This document shows, piece by piece, positions 49,851-60,900 of a stretch of DNA of 64,000 nt (positions are counted from its first letter, which is position 1; the number at the start of each line of letters is the position of its first letter). A program made the translations under genes and the position numbers. Source of the DNA: Hyalella azteca (lineage: Eukaryota; Arthropoda; Malacostraca; Amphipoda; Hyalellidae); the NCBI RefSeq assembly GCF_000764305.2, contig NW_025931927.1:515151-579150 (forward strand), in the 5' to 3' direction. The notes under the pieces were generated by a model. That model was not told where the DNA came from. It ran no database searches and saw only the letters and a program-made list of their open reading frames with translations.

Positions 49851-50036
49851 TTTTCAGCTCTAGTCACAGCTCAAAATTTTGTTCCAATTTCTTTATCAGT
49901 TCCAGATACCTAAAGCTTTGCATTTTTTAGGATATTCTTCTAACACGACAATTCCTTTGACTGAAGCTTGTTGGAACCACATTCGAATTTGCTTTCATTC
50001 CTATTTTAGTGTATATCATCTCACTAAACTGAGCGA
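49851..50036 (+). repeat. Dispersed repeat family R1, copy 2
   Basis: Same orientation as copy 1, starting CAGCTCTAGTCACAGCTC and running to the CATTCGAATTTGCTTTCATT block and about 40 bp beyond. Confidence 0.8.
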
Positions 50037-50904
50037 TCATTTGAAGAAATGTTCAATTCGACGCGTTTCCCAGCTCATAATGTCCCCAAGAACCATGCAT
50101 TATGAGCCTCTCACACGCCTCTCAATTCCGGTCTCTTTGTGGAACATTTAGCTTTGATCTTCACATTATTGAAGTGTCTTAAAAAAGAAGCGAAGTGTTG
50201 ATGATTGGCTCTATATATACGCTTGTTAGATTGTCACGGATTATCTGCCGCTGGATGAGATGTTGGTGATTATATTTTAACTGAGAGACTGGCTACCATA
50301 TTGTTTGTAGAACAATATGAATGAATTCCTTTAATAACTGTGAATAATTACAGGGAAATAAAGAGTATATACATTCACATTGAATACCGTTATGATAAGC
50401 GATGATCTTATTTCTCGCGTGTTCAATTGAAGGATGAAGTCACTGATGGACATTAATTGCTGGGATTAGATCCTGTGGCTTTAGGATTCAGATGAGGATT
50501 ACGGGCGACAAATACATTCGAGCTGAGCTGGCTTCCTAATCTCACCTTCCAGACAAATTTCGTTGAAATGAGGTGGTTGCGTTGAAACAACGTTTAATCA
50601 ACGCTATTTCAACGTCAGATACACATTGGGTAATTAACTAAAGTTATAATGTTCTGTTCGCTGTCTTCTCTATAGATGTAAATAAACACTGATAGTAGCT
50701 CAAGCTTATATAATTATTAATATGTTTAACAAAGCACTATAGTTCTATTTCTCACGATATGGTCCGAACATATAAATAACTAATGCCAATTAATTTAATG
50801 AAGAAAAATAATAATCATGATATAAAATATTAATTAATATTAACATTAAATAATTTTTTCAACTTTAAAATACCGAATAGCGTGGCCCAGTTTTATTCTT
50901 GTTC

Positions 50905-51150
50905 TATCAAGTATGAACGCGTTCAAGAACAGACTAGATAAAGCTATGGAAAAATATATGTTCAGATTTGAAATCCCTAGCACCATATCGAACCCGGTGG
51001 AAGTCGAGTCGTTATTTCAAACTTTCGTCAGTCATGAAAAAATCCGGTCAAATGATACGATTTTAGATCTTCTGTGAACAAGGCACGAAAAGGAAAAGAA
51101 TCGGCGACAGGCCACATCAGGCCTACACTGCAGCGCCGAGATCACTATGT
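50905..51150 (+). mobile_element. 5'-truncated LINE 3' end, second copy
   Basis: The + strand reads SSMNAFKNRLDKAMEKYMF, parallel to PSMNAFTNKIGSAMQKY in the 13.5-kb copy, then the shared 3' UTR block (GGCGACAGGCCACATCAGGC) and a GCCGAGATCACTATG end. The FKNRLD form is nearer the family consensus than the other copy. The frame stays open to TGA at about 51077. No reverse-transcriptase domain is present. Confidence 0.75.
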
Positions 51151-52581
51151 TAATATATTGAAGACGTGGCTGCAGCTATATACAAACTCTAATGGTCAGT
51201 ATTCCTTTTCATCCCCTGTTTAAAATATTAGCCATCAGTTTAGCAGTCGTGAGACAAACTACAGCAGTCAGTCGATTACCTGACCATGGTTTCCAATTTG
51301 CCTGCTATTGTGAATATCAATGTAGCGTTGCTGGTGCTTGGCTATTGTCAACTCGCGCGCGGCTGAGCTGCTGTGAAGTCAGCCCATCGAGTGAGACACT
51401 TGCGCGGTCAGCTTACCTCAGGGCCAATTACTTTCGTTCCAGGCTCAATTCCACTTTCATACAATTCATAGGCAGTTATTACAATACTTGCATACAAATT
51501 GTTCTAAACTTGGTTATTAATGAGTGTTCCGCTGAGATTCCTCTTAATTTTCCTCTCCGAACAATAATGCCAACGGTAAGTTTTTCTTGGAAATGTTGAG
51601 TGAATAGTTTCGGGCAATACGTAGCTATCACTGTGTGTATAATTGAAGTAATTGGAAAAATAAGGACAAATATTTTAAATCCTTTAGATTTTATTAGACT
51701 TCTTTACCGAGTCCATTTCACAGTTGAGCACTGAAAAATAAAACCGAGGCAATGAAAAATAAAATAAAATAAAAAAAATTCACTAAAACTTCGAATTTAG
51801 TGACTTTTTCATCATTCCAGTGTTTGTTATGATTCCTGGTCATGTGGCATTGCCTGCATTCTCGCTTCACATTCAAAGTTTTATTTCATCTAATGAATGT
51901 CTGGAGGCTAGGCTTTTACCCCAAAGTTGTCTCGTTGCTCTCAAGAGTAGTTAAAATATCAGCTATGAAAAATATTATTTAATATCAGTTCATTGACAAT
52001 GAATTGGATCTTTGAACTATCATTTTGGATTCATGCAGAGATAATACATGCATTCACTATATCACGAAGCGATTTTACTGCAGTGATTTCACTATTTTCA
52101 ACCATTCTTTCCAGCGGAACAACATCCGAGGCTAATTATTTCCAGTAAAAAGCCACTGTAATCGTCCGATCTTTCAAGTCGGACACGTTAACTTTAGAAC
52201 TTCTGGCTTTAATTTTCGCTGCAAGCCTGAAGTACATGCACCGTAAGCTTGTTATAAATTCAATAATTATTATACTAGTATATTGAGGCAAAATTCAGTT
52301 TTTTTTATTTCCGTCTTTCATGTAGGCTACAAAAGAAAAAAGCTTCAAATGTTATAATTAGCAGTCTGACTTGCAGAATTAAGCTATGTAAGACTCGATA
52401 AATTTACGTGAACCAAATTTAATTTTGTTGCCAACCAGTTATACACAGATTTTATTTTGTATCGTGAACAGACTCCTTTAACGTGACAGATTTTAGATTT
52501 TTTTCAATATGTTCCTTGTTTTACAGAAATTTGTCAAATTTCTGCACATTAGATCAGCGTGTAGGCATTCTAGATTGCCTA

Positions 52582-52680
52582 CTTTTTAGGATATTCTTCT
52601 AACACGACAATTCCTTCGACTGAAGCTTGTTGGAATCACATTCGAATTTGCTTTCAATCCTTTTTTAGTTTATATCATGT
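52582..52680 (+). repeat. Dispersed repeat family R1, copy 3 (truncated)
   Basis: This copy begins at TTTTTAGGATATTCTTCTAA and ends at TTTATATCAT. It is closer to copy 2 than to copy 1 (both have ACACGACAATTCCTT). Confidence 0.8.
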
Positions 52681-53272
52681 ATCATATTATTTAGTTTATA
52701 TATATCGTGGAGGCATTTGAATGCCTCTACGGAAATGCCAAGCTCATTCAATTAAAGAATTGATTGTAAGGCAACCATGAAAAAATTGTTTTAAATAGAG
52801 AAAGCTTCGTGGTTATTCTTCAGTTTATTTTGATCTAATGATAATATCAAGAAATGCTGATAACATATGAAGGCTCATGTGACCTTTATTACATAATAAG
52901 TAGCTTTTTATCGAATAGACATGTCATAATTTCTTCAGAGATAATTTAATGGTGAGGCTGATTCACTTTCGCAATGGCTCGCATTTGGTTTCTTTGATAA
53001 CTCCCCTGAAAAGAAAATGATGAAAAGCAAATGAATGAGCAATTGAAACACACAAATGATTCATTTTTTTCACTCCAGCTCAAATTTTTGCTGTGAAAGA
53101 TAAACAAGGAACAATTTTGTTCAATGAGAGCAAGATGTATTGCGCGTGGTGTATCTTACCAGTTATTGTTTAGCAAATCCAATTTGTTTGCTCATTCTGT
53201 AAACACGAGTCCTTTATTGCTGATTTCAATCTGCAAACAAACTGGCCACAAATTTTTGACAACCTACATCTT

Positions 53273-53705
53273 CTAACCATATCGTTTTCTCGATGCACAT
53301 GCAAACTTCCCTAATTGACCTTTGAGAAACCTTTGTTTCGCCTCAGCTACCTGGAAATAGTATATTACATCTAGCGTCATCCTTGATGGAATTTCCCTTA
53401 CAATGTCACATAAAATTTCCAAGTCTTCTTCTCTTTGAAATGATTTGACGGAGTTGAGGAGGACGAGGCAATGGAAGGGCAAGCTATAGATTCGTTTCGA
53501 GCCCGAACCTTTTGTGTCGCTCATAAAACTCCCGCCTCGCTAATGAAGCGCTCAGAAGTCGCTTCCTGACACAGCTCAGTTCCTTGAATTGCTGAGGCTG
53601 TTGAGTCTCCGCGCCCTGCCGTACCTTGCGAAGCAGGAAATTTGTGTCAACAACTTGGGGATGTTCTTTTACCTGTTTTAATTTGGTTCTTGACAAAATA
53701 TGCAT
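53273..53705 (-). pseudogene. Possible minus-strand gene relic: two overlapping frames
   Basis: Frames 53705-53484 (73 codons) and 53524-53273 (83 codons) overlap by 41 bp in different phases. Together they would give about 140 residues if a single shift is assumed. The second contains EEDLEILCDIVREIPSRM, which looks protein-like. The patch is GC-richer than the surrounding intron. No family is recognised, and coincidence or a spliced antisense exon remain possible. Confidence 0.2.
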
Positions 53706-54377
53706 GACTGCAATTGATCGTGGTGTTCATGTTATCTTTGAAGTTCGTATTTTCCATCAAATATTACCTAGGTATTTCGGGCATATAACTTCTTCAGATT
53801 AGTGTTAAAAAATTATGTTCGATCGAGTCATGAAATATATATCTTAAAATTTTCTAGTAAGAAAGAAATATTTACTTTGGTAATTTTATGCAGGTATTTG
53901 TTGACACTAAGCTTTCTAAAAATGGAAGATAATTGCTTACGGAATTTACCTGAATAAAGCTTGAAGACCGATACTGTTTTGTGATTTGCCAGGTATGAGA
54001 TCAATCACATGTACCTGGCAAATATAAAAATCTATTGGTCTTTTGAGCTTCTCTGTATATCAAGTTGTCACCTTTTTAACATGAATTTGTAAGCGCTTGT
54101 CATTTCTTCGAAACATCAATCTGATATTAATATTCTGTAAGCAGTGTGCTGTAGAAATCAGCATTTTCTTATGCAATATATTTCAAGCTCGGTACAGCTT
54201 TTAATTAAGCGTTGTCGCTGTTTTTTGTCGCCATCGCCGCACTTAACTTAATCGTATATTAGAAGACCAAATGCAGATTTTCATAAACACATCAACTCAT
54301 GATTTGTTTTCCACATGCAGAAGTAACTGTATCTAAAGGCTCACTACTTACTCGTTACATTATTTCTTGCTTCTCAG

Positions 54378-54609
54378 ACTCGAGTACAAACATCGCAAAC
54401 CTGGGAGCCCTTGACCCGGAGTTGTACAAGACAGCGGGCGACGTTCTGCCAGGGGACCTGCCGTGCTACCCTCACGACCATCTGGGGCGAGTGTGGTACA
54501 GACTCGAGTACCGCGACGACTGTGAGAAGCTGCTGGTCACGCTGCTGAAGGTGCGCAACCTGCCATCTCGCAACACCTCTTCACACCACTCATGTGACCC
54601 ATACGTCAA
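54378..54609 (+). CDS. Synaptotagmin-like C2 protein, exon 3 (PELYK linker and first half of C2A)
   Basis: This 232-bp exon runs from acceptor TTGCTTCTCAG to donor GTCAA|GTAAGT and encodes residues 918-995 (Lys995 is split). It contains LGALDPELYK (926-935), which resembles the G-x-x-PELYK linker that precedes C2A in synaptotagmins 3/5/6/10. The C2A domain follows: GRVWYRLEY is strand 1 (954-962), EKLLVTLLKVRNLP is strand 2 (967-980), and CDPYVK ends the exon (990-995). In classical synaptotagmins the loop after LP carries a Ca2+-ligand Asp. Here it reads SRNTSSHHSC, so that position is Asn or Arg and the loop is about two residues longer, while the DPYVK aspartate (991) is kept. C2A domains bind phospholipid, often Ca2+-dependently, in vesicle fusion; loss of a ligand suggests weak or Ca2+-independent binding (inference). 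The exon's 3' end has been tandemly copied into the following intron. Confidence 0.9.
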
Positions 54610-54960
54610 GTAAGTGGATATGTTTGTTATCTATTATCCTGACACTGATGTACTCTCCATGTCAGGTAAGTGTATTTGTCTGTTAAACTGAAATGCACTG
54701 TCATGTCCGTTTTCCAAACACTCGTGAACCCTTACGGCAAGTAAGTGGATGTGTCTGGTATCCAGACACATTTGTAACTCTTACGTCAAGTAAGTGGGCT
54801 TGTCTATTGTGCATACACTAATCTACCCGCTACAGCAAGTAAGTATCAGTATGTCAGACACTGTTGTAACCACTTCGTCATCATCAAAGTAGATGTGTAT
54901 GTAAGTCAGAAACCGCCGTAACCCTTACCTAAGGACAGGGAATGTCTCTGTTAGTTATGA
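54593..54960 (+). repeat. Decayed tandem copies of the exon 3 end plus its 5' splice site (about 7 units)
   Basis: The exon edge GTGACCCATACGTCAAGTAA (continuing GTGGATATGTTTG) is followed by degenerate copies: GTGAACCCTTACGGCAAGTA (from 54724), GTAACTCTTACGTCAAGTAA (from 54774), CTACCCGCTACAGCAAGTAA (from 54823), and weaker ones from about 54650, 54865 and 54915. The best spacing is 49 bp. GTAAGT occurs at 54610, 54666, 54741, 54790, 54839 and 54901. Confidence 0.85.
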
Positions 54961-57900
54961 CACTGCTTGAAGCCGGTGCCAATTGTTTTATTGTAGTACA
55001 GGTCAACAGAAAAATGTTCTGAAATAGATCATCAACAGCATATCCTATTTTCTATTCGATAAAATTTAAAAGTATATTAAACGAGCTTGCGCAGAAGGCG
55101 ACGCGTTTTAAACATCAATGTTCGCCCAAAAATTTCTCTTTTCTTGGAATAATTTGAGTAATTTGATCTCGGTATAAAATGAAATTCTATCAGCGATCGG
55201 TGAAAATTCGGAACTCAGTTTTATCAATTTTTGGTTGATTAGACCGATTGTTGTTGCGTCTGCAGCAGAATTAAATATGGATGCTAGTAATTGATTCAAA
55301 ACAAGTTATGTTTCCAAGTAAGCTCATGACAATGTTTTTCTTCTCCAATGACTTACTGGAGCTTTCTTTAGCTTTCCTGAGCCGAAATAATAAGATTTAT
55401 TTAAAGAAGAAAAACTTTGAAGTATGTGATGACAGGAGCAGGTCGGTTTTGCAATGTTTCGTTCAACTGCAACAATGCAAAACACGTTTTATTAAATGCA
55501 TGATTAATTCACCACGACGAAGGATCGAGTTGAAATTAGAAAAAAAAATTAATCTACGTAGTCATTATCAAAAGTTTTTTTTCCCACCCACACAGTTGCT
55601 GTAAATTCTACAGGTTTAATAAATCTTCGAGACCAAGTATAATTATTAATGTATTTACTTCTAAAGATGAAATAAGTGAAACTGGAGAATACAAAATATA
55701 GTTTGTGCCCTGTACAGTTTTTCTGGCTATAGATGATCTCTTCACATTTGCTTTGCAATTCATAACTGGTTTTCCGTCTGGCTGTTTTCCGTCTAACATG
55801 GCATCTGAGCAGATTTTCTTCATTCAATATTTATGTTAAACTCTGGAAATTGTTCCAGGTATTGATGATGGCAAACTCAAATTCTTCATAACAATGCAAT
55901 GAATTGATGTGAACAGAAATGACCGAGTATCAGGATTGACACTCGTATAGGGCTGCCTTTTAGCAGGTAAAAAAAGCCATAAAAATCTAATATATTTTTG
56001 CAAAAAACCTACTCCAACCTACGACATTTAGATCTTAGTGATAATCGAGGTTGTTATGAAAACTTACAGTAACTTCCTGGAACGTAGAATCTACCTCAAA
56101 ATGAAAGTGTAACTCATCAAGATCATACGCAGTTATTTAAATTTTTGAATTATAAGGTTGATCGCTAGTTAGTTGAAGTTAGTTCGTTTGAAAATAAACA
56201 ATTTCATAATTACTTCGTCATCTCAAAAAAATATTCATAAGAATGGTTCAGCATTTATTTATGAGAGTTCGTCATTCATTTATATGTTTTGAAGCTTTGT
56301 TTTTTGATATATATTTAGGGGCCCAACTGAGATTTGGTCAACTTACGAGAGTTGGTGAGGATAATTTTGACAAAGGAAATACTTTTAAATGCTCAACAAT
56401 TCTGGATTCAAAACTCGCAGGAATGGTCTGAATATTGGCCTTAAGAATAGTATACGGCTACTTGGTTTTACTTAATGTAAATTAAATGCCCTCAAAAAAT
56501 ATACTGAATTTAAATAATATTTGGCCAAGTTGTTCGGTTCAAACAGCGATTTAATTGCATCAAGATATCATTTAGTCCTGAATTTGAATTGACGCATTGT
56601 GCGATTTTTATATCGGTGGCAATGAGATTAAACTTTAGATATACCATAAAGTGGTCAAGGTAAAAATAATCTTTCTTTGGTCGGCGTCTTCATTCAAAAC
56701 TTTAACATCGCATGAGGAATAGATGAACGTTAAGGATGTGTAGTTAGAACGTGGTAAAGGGATAAGTAAAATTCCTGGTGAAACCGACGACGTTACCGTG
56801 CAAGGTGAGCAATAAGTAGGAAATTCACGAATAGATGCAATTTTGTAAGTCATCAGGTTTGCATGTTGTTTGTGTTCCGCAACGAGAAGTATTCCTTACA
56901 TACTTTGCGCCATGACGACGTGACTGGCATGCCAATAAGCTGCGGCAAGTCATGGCAATGATAGCTTCTTTGAAACTAAGAATATATGGAAAGATGACGG
57001 CCATTTCTGTAACGATGAGCGAGTAAGCGACGCAAATATGATATTTTTGAACGGATTTTTCTTTTCGGTTGTTTAATCGACAAGACAATCTTTACGCCTC
57101 TTTCTGTGATTTAAAGTGCATGAGTTTTACAGCTTGTGATTCCTTAATTAAGCTTCTTTCGTCTGTTGACGGTTTCTTGGCGTTGTTGCTCAGAACATTT
57201 ATTGCTCTATTCATATTATCTGACCAAGAGACCATCACATTCTGAGTCAGGCGAGCCTGCGTATGGCAGCGGCCGGCGTTAACTTTCTAAATGTAAATAG
57301 GAGAATTGCTCTCATGCATTGCTAAACTTCATTTGCCCCGCAGAGCATCGTACGCTAGCGCTGTTTGCCGTCCCCTGTCTTCCTGCCGGAATTCAGGAAG
57401 CGTTGCTGCCACCAGACACTTGATGAAGCTTGGTTTCTAAGCAAGCGCGCGTCCGGAAGAACCGACAACTGAATAATTTCTATCGTTATTATTCATTCAA
57501 TTATTATTCATATAATTCGCTCACACGGCAGACCCGCGTAAATCCCTTTTGATAGATGAATAAAGGTAAATGATGTTCTGTGCGAAGTGACTTGTGATGA
57601 CACACATGCATCCACAGCTCATAGATTGTCATTGTTGAAGGAACACTATATATTCTATGAAATAAATTATTGTTAGGACATATAAACACTTCAACAGGCA
57701 TCGTTTAATGATGTTCTCGAGCGGCTCTATTAGTCTCTTGATTCCAAGCCTATGTTCAGTCTATAAAAATAGTTAATTGTGGAAATAGTTCAATCTTGGA
57801 AGTTTATGGAGAGTATGAACTTAACGTTGGATAAAATTTGTAACTAACAACCACGAAATATTACCATATTTTATTAACAATTTGTGTCATGTTGTGTTTG

Positions 57901-60900
57901 GTAAACTTTTTTAAAATTCATCAAATTCATGGGTCTATTTGTTGATATTCTCCTGCTTTCTTCTGTTACAATTAAATAAATTTGTTATGTGCTTCTCGAT
58001 AATTCGTAAGGCGCGAATGTTATTAATTTGATACATGCGACTTATCGAACTTAATGTTTTCATGTGACAATAATGTGACATTCTCTGTACGAGACCTTCG
58101 TTCTTAATTTTCACTAAATGTTTAAAATATATACCCTCCATTTGAATGTCTCATTTTTCCCAATCTCTTTGTTCCAAAATGATTGTTCAATACGTTTTCT
58201 GCCAGGAAATTGAAATCATTAAAAAATTCGTAATTTTATTTTCAGCATATGGTTTTTCAAGTGTGTTGTTATCCATTGTCTGGATATTTTTATTTTTTTG
58301 CATGATTTCTTGTGATGTGGCATTTTTACATCATATACAATTCGAACGTAGCTTATCTTACTATACACTCTTACTCTTCATAAGATGTATTACAACGTGT
58401 AGCCCATTATTCAGCAACTGGTTCTGTTTTACAAACCAATCGATGGTCGGTGAAGTCATTCATATATTCATTTCAGGATATTTGCATTTTTTAATAAATT
58501 TTAATTGTAGGCTTCGTGAAAAAAATGGAGCAAATATTTGCGATTGAGGTTCAAAGTGCAAACCTCTCCAGCAGGCTTCTGCCCGTCGCTGGCAATTGAT
58601 GAATTATGCGCTTTGATTCATGATTAGCCCTGGCGCCACGTAAATCACCTGTTGCATTCTCATAAATCTTTTCTAAATCCTTATATCATTCTCTAAATCA
58701 TTTAAAATCATTCTCTAAAATCAGCAGCTGAATTATCATAAATCTGCAGTCCAAACACTAAACGTTTAATGAAAATCGCTCGGTTTGATGAAAATCATTC
58801 GGGTTTGATTGTACTGACATTATCAGGATTTTCAGGATCTAAGTTAACGCTTGCGTGTTGAATTGATTCTTAATTTCACCATTGCTCTCATTAACATAAT
58901 GGCTAATATCCAGGGCAATAAATTTTCAAAATTGCACCAAGCTGGACTTTTCTATCTGGCTAATGAAGAGACGTCGCCACAGCCGTGCACACTGAGGCAG
59001 ACCGCGGGCACTCCTCGATCAAGACGGCTGCTACCGCTTCAAAAAAAGTTAAGAGATCGTAAGTTCATTAGCCAATCATTGACGGCCTTTCAAGCAAAAT
59101 CCACCAATCATAGACAAGAAAATAGAGCGTAAGTACTTACGTTCACTTAGAGAGTTTTGAAAGTATGGTCCCTGTACAGCGCGCGTTAATGCAGCATGAA
59201 GGCTGCGCAACTTTGGTACGCATTGCTTTGCTTACCAAAGCTTTTTTGAAAATTGAGACTCGTTCGAGCACACATTATTGCTCAAGTTGGAAGATTTTCA
59301 GTGGAGTTCCCCCATTGGATGTTTTCCCGAGGCTCATTTCTATGCAAGTTCTTCACCAAGTTACAAGGAATAATTACCTATTCAGCGAATGGTAATATTA
59401 ACGCTCCTCATTTAAATGAATTTTCATTTAAAGTTTGTACAATGAATAATTTATGCTTCGTAAAATTAACGACAGGGCGCACATGAGTCCCAGGAGTTCG
59501 CTGCATATAAAAAAAATTAGGCAATGAAAGTCCAGGTTATTTTTTATAAAGATGGCCATTTGACCAAATGATGGACATTACATTCCTCTATATTTGGCAC
59601 TCAACAGACTACTGATATAATTTCTTCAAACTATATTTCCTTTTTTTTGTCGTATTACCTTAATTCATTTTTTGATATTCATCTTTCTATCGGCATTCAA
59701 ATAACTTGGTTTCTGAACAATAAAATTTATAAGCATTACTACCAGATCCAACGCGATACCTGGTACAACTACAGAAGTTCATCAACAGCTTTCAAGTAAA
59801 CGAGTTTCCTCAAACATTGAATTTCCAACTTTTTCCACCTAAGAGTTCACCCATAAATGCGGAGGCAAGCAATTCGACACTATCCCATTTAATTCTTCTC
59901 AACAGATCTGTCAATACTTGACAAGGTGTCTGCTACTTCATTGCGTCTTCTTAAACTCCAACTCCTACGCGCTCTTTCAGAGTTTGCAAGAGTTTTCTTT
60001 GCAGCGTTATACGAAAATATAAAATGTTTCTGCTCCCTGAATAAAATAAATGGAACGGCAAATAAAAATGGTCTAAAAGCTTGTGTGCCTGAGCTAATGG
60101 CTGTCAACTCAAGTTCAAACGTGGGATGACGCTTTTACTTCTCCGTACAAGTTTTGTATGAATAATAAATAATCGATCCTCTGCACTCGCTTTTCTGTTG
60201 CAACAGGCGTATCTGTATTAAATTTTATGCAATTGCTGGATCGATATAATCTAAGATAGTTTATAGGTGCAACATTCATTTTTATCATTTATTCGTTAGT
60301 CATAAATTATGCATATTTCAAATATGCTCATCTGACATTCACTTCCTAAAATCCGAACATTTATCTAAAGATGCACTCTGGGAATCTACAGTACAAGGCC
60401 GAAACATTTTCAGTTATTAATAGTCATGAAAGGTGCTGGTAGCAGTGCGTCTGCAGCCATTTTTGTAGACGGGAAGCTGATGATAGCCTGGAATTAAATT
60501 AAATTCCCCAACATATTTAATTAACACTGTAACCTCCATAAATACGATCACTAATATTCGGAAATTTGAGTTGTTTCGTGACTTAGTTTATCTTCCGGAA
60601 AGAATAAAATGACGTTCTAGACTCCCCGGATGCTTGCACAGAAGCCCTACCAATGCCGGCAATAGGGATGACTATATAATATATATAATGTTTGACGCAA
60701 CGAACATTTTATTTTTTAGTAAAAAAGTGTACTTTTACTTCACTAATCTTTTAGTTCTTTTACATGGGAAGTAACCTTGACCTTCCATTAATATACATAA
60801 GCATTAAACATACTTTTAAATCATGACTAACTAGATTGTCTGAGTTTTTAACATCAAATTTATGTTCATTATCATTCTGTTCATTTCCCTAATAGCTCCC

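Larger units (their letters stand above)
46075..54377 (+). other. Intron 2 of the synaptotagmin-like gene (phase 1, 8.3 kb)
   Basis: The intron is bounded by GTGAGT and TTCTCAG. It contains a 24-bp minisatellite, a pentanucleotide array grown from a LINE tail, a second LINE 3' end and two copies of a dispersed repeat. Around 53273-53705 there is a GC-richer patch with two overlapping minus-strand reading frames. The remainder is AT-rich with nothing recognised. Confidence 0.75.

Noticed and set aside
57340..57420. Possible extra exon after CCCCGCAG in intron 3
   Set aside because: Exons 3 and 4 already join in phase within one C2 domain; no recognisable peptide is encoded here.
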